Positions 1-5,759 of a DNA stretch of 7,275 nucleotides are shown here, piece by piece. The stretch comes from Methanosarcina sp. (GTDB lineage: Archaea > Halobacteriota > Methanosarcinia > Methanosarcinales > Methanosarcinaceae), in NCBI GenBank assembly GCA_017883485.1, contig JADGNM010000123.1:1-7275 (forward strand), in the 5' to 3' direction. Each line of letters opens with the position of its first letter. Position 1 is the stretch's first letter. The notes below the pieces were generated by a model. It had not been told where the DNA came from and searched no databases. It saw only the letters and a list, made by a program, of their open reading frames with translations. The position numbers were made by a program, and so were the translations under genes.

Positions 1-2
1 AA

Positions 3-60
3 GACTCGCGCCTTATTTTTCCAGAAATTCCCAATTCCGCCCTTGTAAGGCTCAACTCTC
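3..60. repeat. 3' part of dispersed repeat R1
   Basis: Bases 3-33 match the right end of the two long R1 copies in this window (around 1011-1041 and 3896-3925), sharing the core ACTCGCGCC followed by a T-run and AAATTCCCA. Bases 21-60 also match 7087-7126 closely, sharing AATTCCG, CCTT and TAAGG blocks. The left end of this copy lies outside the window. No coding frame is supported here. Confidence 0.6.
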
Positions 61-200
61 ATTAATGCAAACCGATGAAAGTCAGAAAATGCCGAATAGA
101 AAATAGGCACGGCTTTTTCCGCGTCTTTCTGCGTTTTCCACGGCTATAAAGTTAGATTTCTTTTCCCTTCCCGACTTTGCTTTCAGCGTTTATATAATTC
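61..200. repeat. Dispersed repeat R2, copy 1
   Basis: The core at 139-191 (CGGCTATAAAGTTAGATTTC onward) matches 6281-6336 with only scattered changes, and ATGCAAACC at 65-73 matches the start of the second copy near 6220. The middle is rich in TTTTCC, GCGT and CACGG words of the kind common in Methanosarcina intergenic DNA. It is intergenic and has no supported reading frame. Function is unknown. Confidence 0.5.
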
Positions 201-283
201 CGGACTACATTAAGGCAAATTTTTAAGATGCAAACGATAGTTTTCTGAAATATTTTTTACTTTGTAATCCCGCGAACAAGCTC

Positions 284-289
284 TTATAT
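284..289 (+). promoter_or_regulatory. Possible TATA box for the DUF4258/DUF2283 pair
   Basis: TTATAT within CTCTTATATG is the best archaeal TATA-like word before the gene starting at 350. It would put transcription start near 310-315, giving a leader of roughly 35-40 nt. No clear purine-rich BRE is seen, so this is tentative. Confidence 0.35.
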
Positions 290-349
290 GATGGCGCACT
301 AATTTTTCAAAACTCAATTACAGGGTCTTTTTATGGATGTAGGCACTTT

Positions 350-655
350 ATGAATTACCTGTCTAAAATTGAGGCAGAAAATCTACGTGCTACGTACCAT
401 TTTCAAGAAAGAATAAGTGAGCGCAAAAGTGAAATACATCCGGACTTAAATGAAATATACCACATAATCCTTAAAGAACAGCCTGTTGGTATTCTCAAGC
501 AGGAAGAGGGAAAATTTAAGCTCTACTACGAGAGAACGGAAAAACATGATCTGATCATCATAATAAGTATTAAAAGTACCAATCCAATATTTCTTAACCT
601 GGTGACCTGTTTCCTTGAGGACGCAAATAAGAGGAGGAGGCCTGATGAGGCATGA
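350..655 (+). CDS. DUF4258-like small protein, putative toxin of a type II toxin-antitoxin pair
   Basis: A 101-aa basic protein. Residues 16-27 (YHFQERISERKS) carry the H..ER..ER pattern near the start of DUF4258 proteins, which have a RelE/BrnT-like small-toxin fold. A hydrophobic strand at 67-74 (DLIIIISI), then LVTCF at 84-88 and a terminal KRRR, match the usual end of that family. The final 11 bases overlap the next gene, as in co-translated toxin-antitoxin pairs. The start at 350 has no Shine-Dalgarno. An out-of-frame ATG at 333 opens a six-codon frame whose TGA overlaps the 350 ATG (ATGA). Homology to the tail decoded at 6062-6109 supports the C-terminus. What is seen is the motifs and the overlap; the family is recalled; toxicity is inferred. 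A RelE/BrnT relative outside DUF4258 is the main alternative. Confidence 0.7.
   Translation: MNYLSKIEAENLRATYHFQERISERKSEIHPDLNEIYHIILKEQPVGILKQEEGKFKLYYERTEKHDLIIIISIKSTNPIFLNLVTCFLEDANKRRRPDEA
631..640 (+). promoter_or_regulatory. Shine-Dalgarno deciding the start at 645
   Basis: GAGGAGGAGG lies inside the end of the upstream gene and ends 4 bases before the ATG at 645. It favours that ATG over the in-frame TTG at 615. The eroded paralogue carries the same arrangement (AGAGGAGG before the ATG at 6105). Confidence 0.7.
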
Positions 656-887
656 AACTCTGGTAACTAAATACGATTATGATCTTGAAAATGACAGTAT
701 TTTCTTTTACGGGAGCAATAAGAAATACTTTGAAGCACTCATTGATGTCAACGAAGAAAATATCAGGCTGACTATGAAAATGGGTGTCAGCAAGAGAAAC
801 AAACTCATCGATACAGGCCTACAAGCTCTTGGGCTGAACAGTATGAACCTTCCGATAAGTACGCAGGAGGTGGCACTCAACTGTTAA
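645..887 (+). CDS. DUF2283-like small protein, putative antitoxin, apparently internally shortened
   Basis: An 80-aa protein that overlaps the preceding gene by 11 bases. Residues 10-23 (YDYDLENDSIFFYG) resemble the opening of DUF2283, whose members start K-Y-D-x-x-x-D-x-L-x-x. A full DUF2283 domain then continues through a second half with a D/G-rich turn and an ILDAS-like strand; that part is absent. At about residue 36 the sequence jumps to a tail (EENIRLTMKMGVSKRNKLID, then LNSMNLPISTQEVALNC) of the type I associate with the C-termini of longer Methanosarcina members. I therefore suspect an in-frame internal deletion. The strong Shine-Dalgarno and the overlap imply coupled translation with the upstream gene. 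DUF2283 proteins often neighbour DUF4258 proteins, which suggests the antitoxin role. Whether this shortened form works is unknown. Confidence 0.65.
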   Translation: MRHETLVTKYDYDLENDSIFFYGSNKKYFEALIDVNEENIRLTMKMGVSKRNKLIDTGLQALGLNSMNLPISTQEVALNC

Positions 888-888
888 C

Positions 889-895
889 TTTTTTT
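889..895 (+). terminator. T-run terminator after the toxin-antitoxin-like pair
   Basis: Seven consecutive T residues begin two bases after the TAA at 885-887. Archaeal RNA polymerase commonly terminates at such runs without a hairpin, and none is evident here. Confidence 0.5.
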
Positions 896-932
896 AGTCA
901 TTTTCTGCTCACTTTTAACTCAAAACTAACAT

Positions 933-1041
933 ACGGTTAGTGGGGAGAGGGGAGTATTCGCCGCCTGAAATATAATTCTAATGTAATAAATCTACCTGAT
1001 TCGATTGAATACTCGCGCCTCATTTTTTTCTGAAATTCCCA
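933..1041. repeat. Dispersed repeat R1, full-length copy 1
   Basis: About 109 bp aligning along its whole length with 3813-3925. Shared blocks in order are ACGGTTAG, GAGGGGAG, CGCC, AAATATAATT, GATTGAATACTCGCGCCT, a T-run and TTCCCA. The left end follows the terminator of the DUF2283-like gene and the right end abuts the ATPase promoter. It has no transposase, no evident terminal inverted repeats and no obvious target duplication, so it is better called a dispersed intergenic repeat than a MITE. Confidence 0.7.
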
Positions 1042-1044
1042 AGG

Positions 1045-1081
1045 AATGATTATAAATGTAATGATTACAAAAATAATCATT
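1045..1081. promoter_or_regulatory. Octamer cluster with perfect dyad, putative operator of the ATPase gene
   Basis: AATGATTA occurs at 1045-1052 and 1060-1067, and its exact reverse complement TAATCATT at 1074-1081. The last two form a perfect 8-bp dyad with a 6-base spacer (CAAAAA), filling the space between the TATA box and the start codon. The first copy overlaps the TATA box. A protein bound here would block transcription initiation. The ATPase itself has a predicted DNA-binding region, so autoregulation is possible but unproven. Confidence 0.5.
1050..1057 (+). promoter_or_regulatory. TATA box of the ATPase gene
   Basis: TTATAAAT is centred about 28 bases before the ATG at 1082, with the A/G-rich AAGGAATGA just upstream as a possible BRE. 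This spacing puts transcription start at or just before the ATG, so the mRNA is probably leaderless, consistent with the absence of a Shine-Dalgarno. Confidence 0.5.
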
Positions 1082-2467
1082 ATGCAATTCTACAACCGGC
1101 AGAAAGAGCTTGAACTTATGGAACTGCTCTATCAGGGGAAACCATCTTTTCTCGTTATAACCGGGAAGAGAAGGGTAGGAAAAACCGAGCTGATCAAGCA
1201 GTTCACAGGGAACAGGAAAGCACTTTATCTTTTCGTTGACAGCAACAAGAGCATCGACATTCTTATGGACGAGTTCGACCGGCTTTTAAAGGAGAAACTT
1301 GACCTGCCGGGTTACATAAAAGTCGATGAACCGGAGAATTTCCTCAAGTTCATCACCTCTTATGACAGGGACCTGATAATAGCGTTTGATGAATTTCAGA
1401 GGTTCCAGAAAGTGTACCCGTCTTTCATTACTCAGCTGCAGCGATATTGGGACATGAAGCCAGACAATTGTAGAGTCTTTCTTATCGTGTCCGGATCTTC
1501 TATTGGCATGATTAGAAAAATATTCATTGAGGAACAGGCTCCACTCTTCAAACGTGCCGATAATATTCTGATTATAAAGCCCTTTACGGTCCTTGAAACA
1601 TTTGAAATGCTCGATGGCATGGGTATAGAAGATCCGGAAGAAAAACTGAATCTATACTTCCTTTTCGGAGGGACAGTATATTACTATCGCCTGTTTGAAA
1701 AGTATCAGTGCACAGGATTTGATGATGCCCTTAAAAAGCTGATATTCAGTGAGTTTGCACCGCTTAATAATGAAGTAAGGGACATTCTGATAGAGGAATT
1801 TGGGAAGGAGCACTCCACATATTATGAGATAATTTCAGCGATATCACAGGGAAGATGCTCGATGAGCGAGATCTCAGATATGACACATGTTTCTTCGAGC
1901 TCATTGTCATCTTATTTTTACGATCTCACAGACCTGCTGGGAGTAGTGGAACACCGAATACCTGTCACGGACAACCCTAAAAAAAGCAAGAGAGGACGGT
2001 ATTTCCTTAAGGATAATTTTTTCAGGTTCTATGGTCGCTTCGTATATCCCATGTACAGCCGGTATATGGCAGGCAATTATTCTCCCATGCTTGAAAAGGT
2101 CCGGAAGGAATGGCAGAGTTACACAGGCAAGATATTCGAGGATATCGTTCGTGAACTGCTGGTTGAAAAGCTGATCAGCGATTATCCAGAGATTGGGAGC
2201 TGGTGGAACCGGAAGGGGGATGAAATTGATATTCTTGGAGTAGATCACCTTGGAGGAAAAGCTCTGGCAATTGAGGTCAAGAATAAAGAACTGGGTGAGA
2301 GCGAGGCAAGAGAGATCCTGGAGTTAACACTCAATAAAACAAAATTAGTAAGAGGAATATCTGATCCAAAATTGAAAGTAGGGATTGTGGCCCGAAAGGT
2401 CAAAGGCAAAGAACACCTGAAAGGTGATGGATTCCTGGTATGGGAACTGGAAGAGCTTATTCCCTAA
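1082..2467 (+). CDS. Archaeal AAA-family ATPase with DUF234 / PD-(D/E)XK nuclease-like C-terminal domain
   Basis: I chose ATG 1082 (MQFYNRQKELELM) because these proteins usually open with F-x-x-R-x-x-E-L, and because the 12 codons from ATG 1046 overlap the TATA box and dyad. The product has 461 aa. Numbering from the 1046 ATG: Walker A is GKRRVGKT (40-47); Walker B is LIIAFDEFQ (110-118); the sensor-1-like strand is FLIVSGSS (145-152); APLFKRAD (165-172) is the family motif with a likely arginine finger; FGGT is at 207-210. A winged-helix region spans about 255-305. YFLKDNFFRFYGRF (319-332) begins the DUF234 region. The tail has nuclease-like residues E365, D395 in GDEIDIL and EVK at 410-412. 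The family (archaeal ATPase PF01637 plus DUF234) is widespread in archaeal accessory regions, but its role is unsettled; mobile-element or defence functions are suggested. The frame is intact and monocistronic. Confidence 0.9.
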   Translation: MQFYNRQKELELMELLYQGKPSFLVITGKRRVGKTELIKQFTGNRKALYLFVDSNKSIDILMDEFDRLLKEKLDLPGYIKVDEPENFLKFITSYDRDLIIAFDEFQRFQKVYPSFITQLQRYWDMKPDNCRVFLIVSGSSIGMIRKIFIEEQAPLFKRADNILIIKPFTVLETFEMLDGMGIEDPEEKLNLYFLFGGTVYYYRLFEKYQCTGFDDALKKLIFSEFAPLNNEVRDILIEEFGKEHSTYYEIISAISQGRCSMSEISDMTHVSSSSLSSYFYDLTDLLGVVEHRIPVTDNPKKSKRGRYFLKDNFFRFYGRFVYPMYSRYMAGNYSPMLEKVRKEWQSYTGKIFEDIVRELLVEKLISDYPEIGSWWNRKGDEIDILGVDHLGGKALAIEVKNKELGESEAREILELTLNKTKLVRGISDPKLKVGIVARKVKGKEHLKGDGFLVWELEELIP

Positions 2468-2473
2468 TTTTTT
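2468..2473 (+). terminator. T-run terminator after the ATPase gene
   Basis: Six T residues directly follow the TAA stop at 2465-2467, the simple archaeal arrangement. No hairpin is needed or seen. The following 2474-2688 contains no supported gene. Confidence 0.45.
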
Positions 2474-2688
2474 CGAGTTGAGCATTTGCCAGAGAAGAGA
2501 TATCTTTGGTACTATTGATCTAATTTGATTAATCACTTAGCTTACTTCTCAGTAACTTATTGGCCGGTAAATTACAGCCTGATTTTGGCAGTTGCCGCCA
2601 ATCTTAATCTAAATTTCTCTTTTGTATGCTATGTGCACCTTTGTCAAAAACGACAATTGACCTTATCAAGTACGCCAATGCTGCATAA

Positions 2689-3363
2689 GCCGCACTAAAA
2701 CAGGTCCTTCCTGACAGGACGGTGGATGACCTTGATTTTGACGCTGCGGCGGCTTGCTTTGAAAGGAAGCTAAAGCTTGTGGAAAAGAATCCCGGAATCC
2801 TGCTTCCGGGCCTGACGGTTGAAGACATGCTGCAGGGCGTATCCAGGATCCGTAACTACGTTATTGCCCGTGTTTTCAGGGAACTGGACCTGATAGAGCA
2901 ATGGGGCAGTGGTATCCGCCGCATTTTCGGAGAAGCAGATGCTCTCGGCTTGCCCAAACCTGAGATCATCGAAATAGGGATGCGGGTGAGGTTCATAGTC
3001 CATCTGGCGGAATCGATTTCAGTTAAAACCATAGGCTCCGTCATAGGTGAAGTCGAGTTGCGGCCTGAGCTACGGCTAGAGTCACGGCTAGAGTCACGGC
3101 TAGAGTCACGGTTAGAGTCACAGCTTGCGGCTAAAGTGTTTATTCTTCTGTTGAAAAATGATTCAGGAAAGGCCGAACTTACGTCTGGATTAGGCCACAA
3201 GACCGTATCAAGGGAGCTCCACAAACAGATCAAGAGGCTTCTTGAATTTGATTATATTGAAATGACAATTCCAGAAAAACCCTCAAGCAGCAAGCAGAAA
3301 TACCGCCTGACGGCTAAAGGTAAGGATTTCATAGCCAAAGAGACTGAAAGAGGCAAAGAATGA
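2689..3363 (+). pseudogene. Shortened AlbA_2 / RecG C-terminal-like (HATPase_c_4) transcriptional regulator remnant
   Basis: The open frame runs from just after a TAA at 2686; the first plausible start is GTG 2722, with no Shine-Dalgarno. Complete family members have an AlbA_2 DNA-binding domain, a linker, a GHKL-like domain and a winged helix, over about 400-500 aa; only about 213 codons remain. VLPDRTVDDLDFD (2704-2742) looks like the end of an AlbA_2 domain. Numbered from GTG 2722, NPGILLPGLTVEDM (23-36) then joins directly to the second half of the GHKL-like domain, with SRIRN (41-45) and LIEQWGSGIRRIF (57-69). The intervening section seems deleted in frame near residues 15-22. A glutamate/arginine repeat spans 116-134 and a winged-helix tail 136-210 (KTVSRELHKQIKRLLE). 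Upstream, in the same frame past the TAA, 2626-2685 encodes a short open stretch (LSKTTIDLIKYANAA) that may be older debris. A shortened functional regulator is possible but less likely. Confidence 0.7.
3067..3126 (+). repeat. 12-bp coding minisatellite (ESRL unit)
   Basis: Five consecutive 12-bp units with consensus GAGTCACGGCTA: 3067-3078 and 3115-3126 are diverged at the edges, 3079-3090 and 3091-3102 are identical, and 3103-3114 differs by one base. Each encodes E-S/L-R/Q-L in the frame of the surrounding protein remnant. It sits in the linker between the GHKL-like remnant and the winged helix, where related proteins carry variable charged repeats. Confidence 0.9.
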
Positions 3364-3505
3364 GAGAGAACCCTATCAGCCACGCTCATGCCCTTGATCG
3401 AGGGAAACCTGCAGATTAATTACAAGCCATGTGATGAATTTACATCATTTCAAGTCTGATGCTTCTAAACACCGCAAAAACCGCTATAAAGCCGCCATAA
3501 GAAGA

Positions 3506-3563
3506 AAAGGGACGGTAACGCAAAGAAGACAAAGGGACGGTAACGCAAAGAAGACAAAGGGAC
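3506..3563. repeat. 25-bp tandem repeat, 2.3 copies
   Basis: Bases 3506-3530 and 3531-3555 are identical 25-mers (AAAGGGACGGTAACGCAAAG plus AAGAC), followed by a partial third copy AAAGGGAC at 3556-3563. Downstream, degenerate relatives continue (AAAGACGCC at 3577-3585 and again near 3597-3605). It is purine-rich, lies in noncoding DNA and is not in a supported frame; identical units imply recent amplification. Confidence 0.9.
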
Positions 3564-3812
3564 ATAAAGGAGACATAAAGACGCCAAATATGCCACAAAG
3601 ACGCCAGGATACAGGGACAATCAATACATAAGAAAGCCGCATAAGCCGCACAAAAATCTAACAAATATTTTCAAAGTCGCAGTGACCTGTTTGAACGCCA
3701 CTGCCTCCAACTATAGTAATTTCGTAATTTTGTTCACTAATCCAAGCTGAGAAATGAACCACGGAAAGCACGGAAAAAGGAGGGCACAGGCACAGCTTCT
3801 CGGTGTATTTCG

Positions 3813-3925
3813 ACGGTTAGCAGGGAAAGAGGGGAGAGCCACCCGCCAGAAAATATAATTTTACAGTTATACCTCAGCCGGACTTCGGATTGAATACTCG
3901 CGCCTTATTTTTCGAGAATTTCCCA
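3813..3925. repeat. Dispersed repeat R1, full-length copy 2
   Basis: Aligns with 933-1041 from ACGGTTAG to TTCCCA, in the same orientation. The most conserved block is GATTGAATACTCGCGCC (3888-3904). The central portion differs, so the copies are old. Like copy 1 it lies between genes, here about 400 bases before the next promoter. Confidence 0.7.
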
Positions 3926-4304
3926 GTGGCCGACTTTAGACGAGCCGATTCTCTTAAGAAAGCCTTTTTTCTTCAATTATTCTGAGTCTTTTTAATTTTA
4001 TCTGGTTTTGTTCCATTTTCAAGGAAATCTCCAAATTCCAATGAAATTTTGACAACTTTATCTTCTTGCCTTCAACAAAGGAATAGTTCTTCTTCCTTTT
4101 TTCTTGCATTTCTCGATAGCTATCGCTATAATGATGAGGTTTATGGTTTCTAAGATGGTACGTAAAGCTTCCCACAAGTTACGGACAACCCATACATTCA
4201 CTTTCGAGACAATTAAAATATATATCCAACCTGTTTTATATTTGGCTCTCACAACACATATCCTGAGAACGTTTATGGTAACCTTATTTTCAAACATCAA
4301 TGGC

Positions 4305-4312
4305 TTTTTATA
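4305..4312 (+). promoter_or_regulatory. TATA box of the 82-aa gene
   Basis: TTTTTATA is centred about 26 bases before the ATG at 4335, the spacing expected when transcription starts at the A of the start codon. There is no Shine-Dalgarno, which fits a leaderless transcript. Confidence 0.45.
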
Positions 4313-4314
4313 GG

Positions 4315-4329
4315 AACATTAGTAATGTT
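4315..4329. promoter_or_regulatory. Dyad between TATA box and start codon
   Basis: AACATT (4315-4320) and its reverse complement AATGTT (4324-4329) are separated by three bases. The position downstream of TATA and upstream of the ATG matches a repressor site and parallels the dyad before the ATPase gene, though the motif differs. Short dyads of this size can arise by chance. Confidence 0.3.
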
Positions 4330-4334
4330 TTTAC

Positions 4335-4583
4335 ATGATAATTACACCTATCTATCAATGTAGAAATTGTAAGAAGATCTATCCGGGTACTAAGCAAGAA
4401 ATTGCGAACACTCCAATCGAAAAGCTAATTCCAGCGGCGAGGTTTACGCTTGGGTCACAGGACCATGTTTTCAGGATAGGGGGGAAGACAATTCAAATGT
4501 CAGACCTTCATCAATGTAACAATCAAGAAGTAGGAATTGCAAATTTTTTGAAGCTACAAGTAGAAAATTACTCCACCAAGTAA
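4335..4583 (+). CDS. Small putative zinc-binding protein of unknown function
   Basis: An 82-aa protein with C9-x-x-C12 near the N-terminus (YQCRNCKKIYPG) and H59-x-C61 (DLHQCNN) later, so four potential zinc ligands with a long spacer. Between them are FTLGSQDHVFRIGGKTIQM, which reads as beta strands, and a C-terminal helix (GIANFLKLQVEN). There is no signal peptide or membrane segment, so it is probably cytoplasmic. I do not recognise a named family, although small proteins of this layout seem to recur in Methanosarcina. Start 4335 is chosen from the TATA spacing. It stands alone: the next gene begins 171 bases later and has its own promoter-like sequence. A structural zinc-ribbon-like role is inference. 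Confidence 0.65.
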   Translation: MIITPIYQCRNCKKIYPGTKQEIANTPIEKLIPAARFTLGSQDHVFRIGGKTIQMSDLHQCNNQEVGIANFLKLQVENYSTK

Positions 4584-4640
4584 ATCCTTCTAGAAGTTAC
4601 GTACAGGCTCGACACAGCTCGTATAACACAAGGTAAGGTA

Positions 4641-4710
4641 TTTGTGTACCTCTTGACTTACGTACCACTGTCCTTACATATCCCGTGAATTATTAACGGT
4701 TACTCTCCTT
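4641..4710. repeat. Imperfect direct repeat D, left copy
   Basis: Aligns with 5323-5402 with small gaps. Shared blocks are TTGTGTA, CTTAC, TGTCCTTACAT (right copy TGTCTTTACAT), GAAT-ATTA and TTACTCT. The pair brackets the 169-aa orphan gene. A shorter relative, ATTGTCCTTATATACC, follows at 4719-4734 and contains the TATA box of that gene. Confidence 0.5.
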
Positions 4711-4725
4711 CAACTTACATTGTCC

Positions 4726-4732
4726 TTATATA
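4726..4732 (+). promoter_or_regulatory. TATA box of the 169-aa orphan gene
   Basis: TTATATA is centred about 26 bases before GTG 4755. This would make a GTG-started message leaderless, or give a leader of about 20 bases if ATG 4776 is used. Confidence 0.4.
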
Positions 4733-4754
4733 CCAACATTGTCTATAATTTGAC

Positions 4755-5264
4755 GTGACTACTAAAGAAGTACTAATGAATACTAAACAAAATACTAAAC
4801 CACCAGACGACGTTATAAAATTCCTGAGAGAATTAGAAGATCGATATGGTATATCACATGAGAAAATAAAAGAAACCTGGAACGAAATTATATGTGATCC
4901 TGAATTCGAATTCAACTCACTTGCTGACTGGAATGTTCGAAGTAGACAGGTGGCTAATTTAGTAAAAGTATATGTTTACTTATTTAATCATCTTGATCCT
5001 GAATTAAAGGCATTATATAATAGGGTCCATTACGTAGTTATTGATGAAGTAAAAGATCATTGGAGAATTAGTATTGATGGTAAAGAATTAATAATACCAG
5101 TAGACCAACTAGAAAATATAAATTACTTTAGGACAGAATACATACGTAGATTCTATGTTCCATTAAGATTCCAATATGTTAATATCATTGAGTATAATCC
5201 TAAATGGTCAGACTTTATAGAAGCGTTATCGTTAGGTAAAAGAAGACTCGAACCTGATGAATAA
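4755..5264 (+). CDS. AT-rich orphan protein, unknown function
   Basis: 169 aa from GTG 4755, or 162 aa from ATG 4776 (MNTKQNTK); neither has a Shine-Dalgarno and the TATA spacing slightly favours GTG. Residues 18-45 form a helical, charged segment (DDVIKFLRELEDRYGISHEK) and 62-92 are also helical. Residues 102-117 (HWRISIDGKELIIPVD) look like paired strands, followed by YFRTEYIRRFYVPL (124-137) and a W-x-x-F-I-x-A-L segment near the end. The pattern of strands, F-R, P and a tryptophan-containing helix weakly recalls modules in phage or plasmid primase/helicase proteins. That is impression only. Codons are strongly A/T-biased compared with the ATPase gene, and repeats flank the gene, both suggesting acquisition from a plasmid or virus. 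The clean frame and acidic end (LEPDE) suggest a real gene. Confidence 0.65.
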   Translation: MTTKEVLMNTKQNTKPPDDVIKFLRELEDRYGISHEKIKETWNEIICDPEFEFNSLADWNVRSRQVANLVKVYVYLFNHLDPELKALYNRVHYVVIDEVKDHWRISIDGKELIIPVDQLENINYFRTEYIRRFYVPLRFQYVNIIEYNPKWSDFIEALSLGKRRLEPDE

Positions 5265-5759
5265 CAGGGTACGTAAGCCTTCCAGAAACCATGCATATTA
5301 CCGTAGCCATCGCGAAGTTGAAGTTGTGTATTTGGTCACCCGGCTTACTTCCGATTGTCTTTACATGTCCAGGAATCATTACCTGGCGCCTTACTCTTTA
5401 CTCTCATTTTGCTTAAAGCTAGCATTTGAAAAATAAGTGGTAAAGATATAGTTTTCCATCGAGTAAATTTTGGGAATTTGGATTATTATCGTTTAAAACT
5501 AAAGGCACTAAGAAGCCAGGATATGCAATATCTGCAGTTTCACATGAGACTTTTAAATTCTTCTTTAATGGGAAAAGGCAACAAAATAATTGATAAATCA
5601 ATGGTAAAAACGATATTTGAAGGCAATATATTAATTCCTTGGCCGAAACTATTGGTTGGAAATCTCTATCATTCTAGGTTCTCTTTAATTGTAAATTGCA
5701 TACAACTCAATTGGTGATTTTGATATTAATATACCTCTGAAGTCGAAATTCGGAGTTAT
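5265..5759. other. Region without a supportable gene
   Basis: Holds the right copy of direct repeat D and otherwise AT-rich DNA. A plus-strand frame at 5478-5717 could encode 79 aa from a TTG, but it lacks a Shine-Dalgarno, promoter spacing and any recognisable motif, and the minus strand is equally unconvincing. Some of it may be decayed sequence belonging to the disrupted cassette that follows. Confidence 0.4.
5323..5402. repeat. Imperfect direct repeat D, right copy
   Basis: Partner of 4641-4710, starting GTTGTGTA and ending TTACTCTTTACT. It begins about 60 bases after the orphan gene stops. The imperfect match means that if the pair arose by insertion, it was not recent. Confidence 0.5.

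Larger units (their letters stand above)
3364..4304. other. Gene-poor intergenic region
   Basis: No reading frame of 941 bases here convinced me. It holds the 25-bp tandem repeat (3506-3563), purine-rich words (CACGGAAAGCACGGAAAAAGG, near 3757) typical of archaeal intergenic repeats, R1 copy 2 (3813-3925), and a 12-bp perfect palindrome CGATAGCTATCG at 4114-4125. On the minus strand, 4056-3973 gives a 27-residue frame ending in TGA (VVKISLEFGDFLENG onward). It reads like the end of a decayed gene but is too short to assign. GCATAAGCCGCAC at 3639-3651 also occurs at 2682-2694. Confidence 0.5.

Noticed and set aside
1432..2536. Minus-strand frames opposite the ATPase gene
   Set aside because: Shadows of a well-supported coding sequence with Walker motifs on the plus strand.
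2604..3233. Minus-strand frames opposite the regulator remnant, including a D-S-S-R repeat protein
   Set aside because: The repeat is the reverse reading of the ESRL minisatellite; the plus strand has clear domain matches.
3506..3605. Possible CRISPR-like array
   Set aside because: The 25-mers are directly adjacent without spacers, and there are only 2.3 copies.
3431..3631. 66-aa plus-strand frame rich in K, R and Q
   Set aside because: It is a translation of the 25-bp tandem repeat and related purine-rich sequence; no promoter, Shine-Dalgarno or family resemblance.
4114..4125. 12-bp palindrome CGATAGCTATCG as a terminator or attachment site
   Set aside because: No T-run, loop or crossover-like duplication nearby, and no gene ends there.
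3954..4313. Overlapping short frames on both strands (73, 80 and 69 aa)
   Set aside because: They overlap each other and the promoter of the 4335 gene, have no recognisable motif, and look like AT-rich chance frames; only the 27-residue stretch ending at 3973 looked faintly protein-like.
5478..5717. 79-aa plus-strand frame from a TTG
   Set aside because: Rare start, no Shine-Dalgarno or TATA box at suitable spacing, no motif, and it lies in a region of gene debris.
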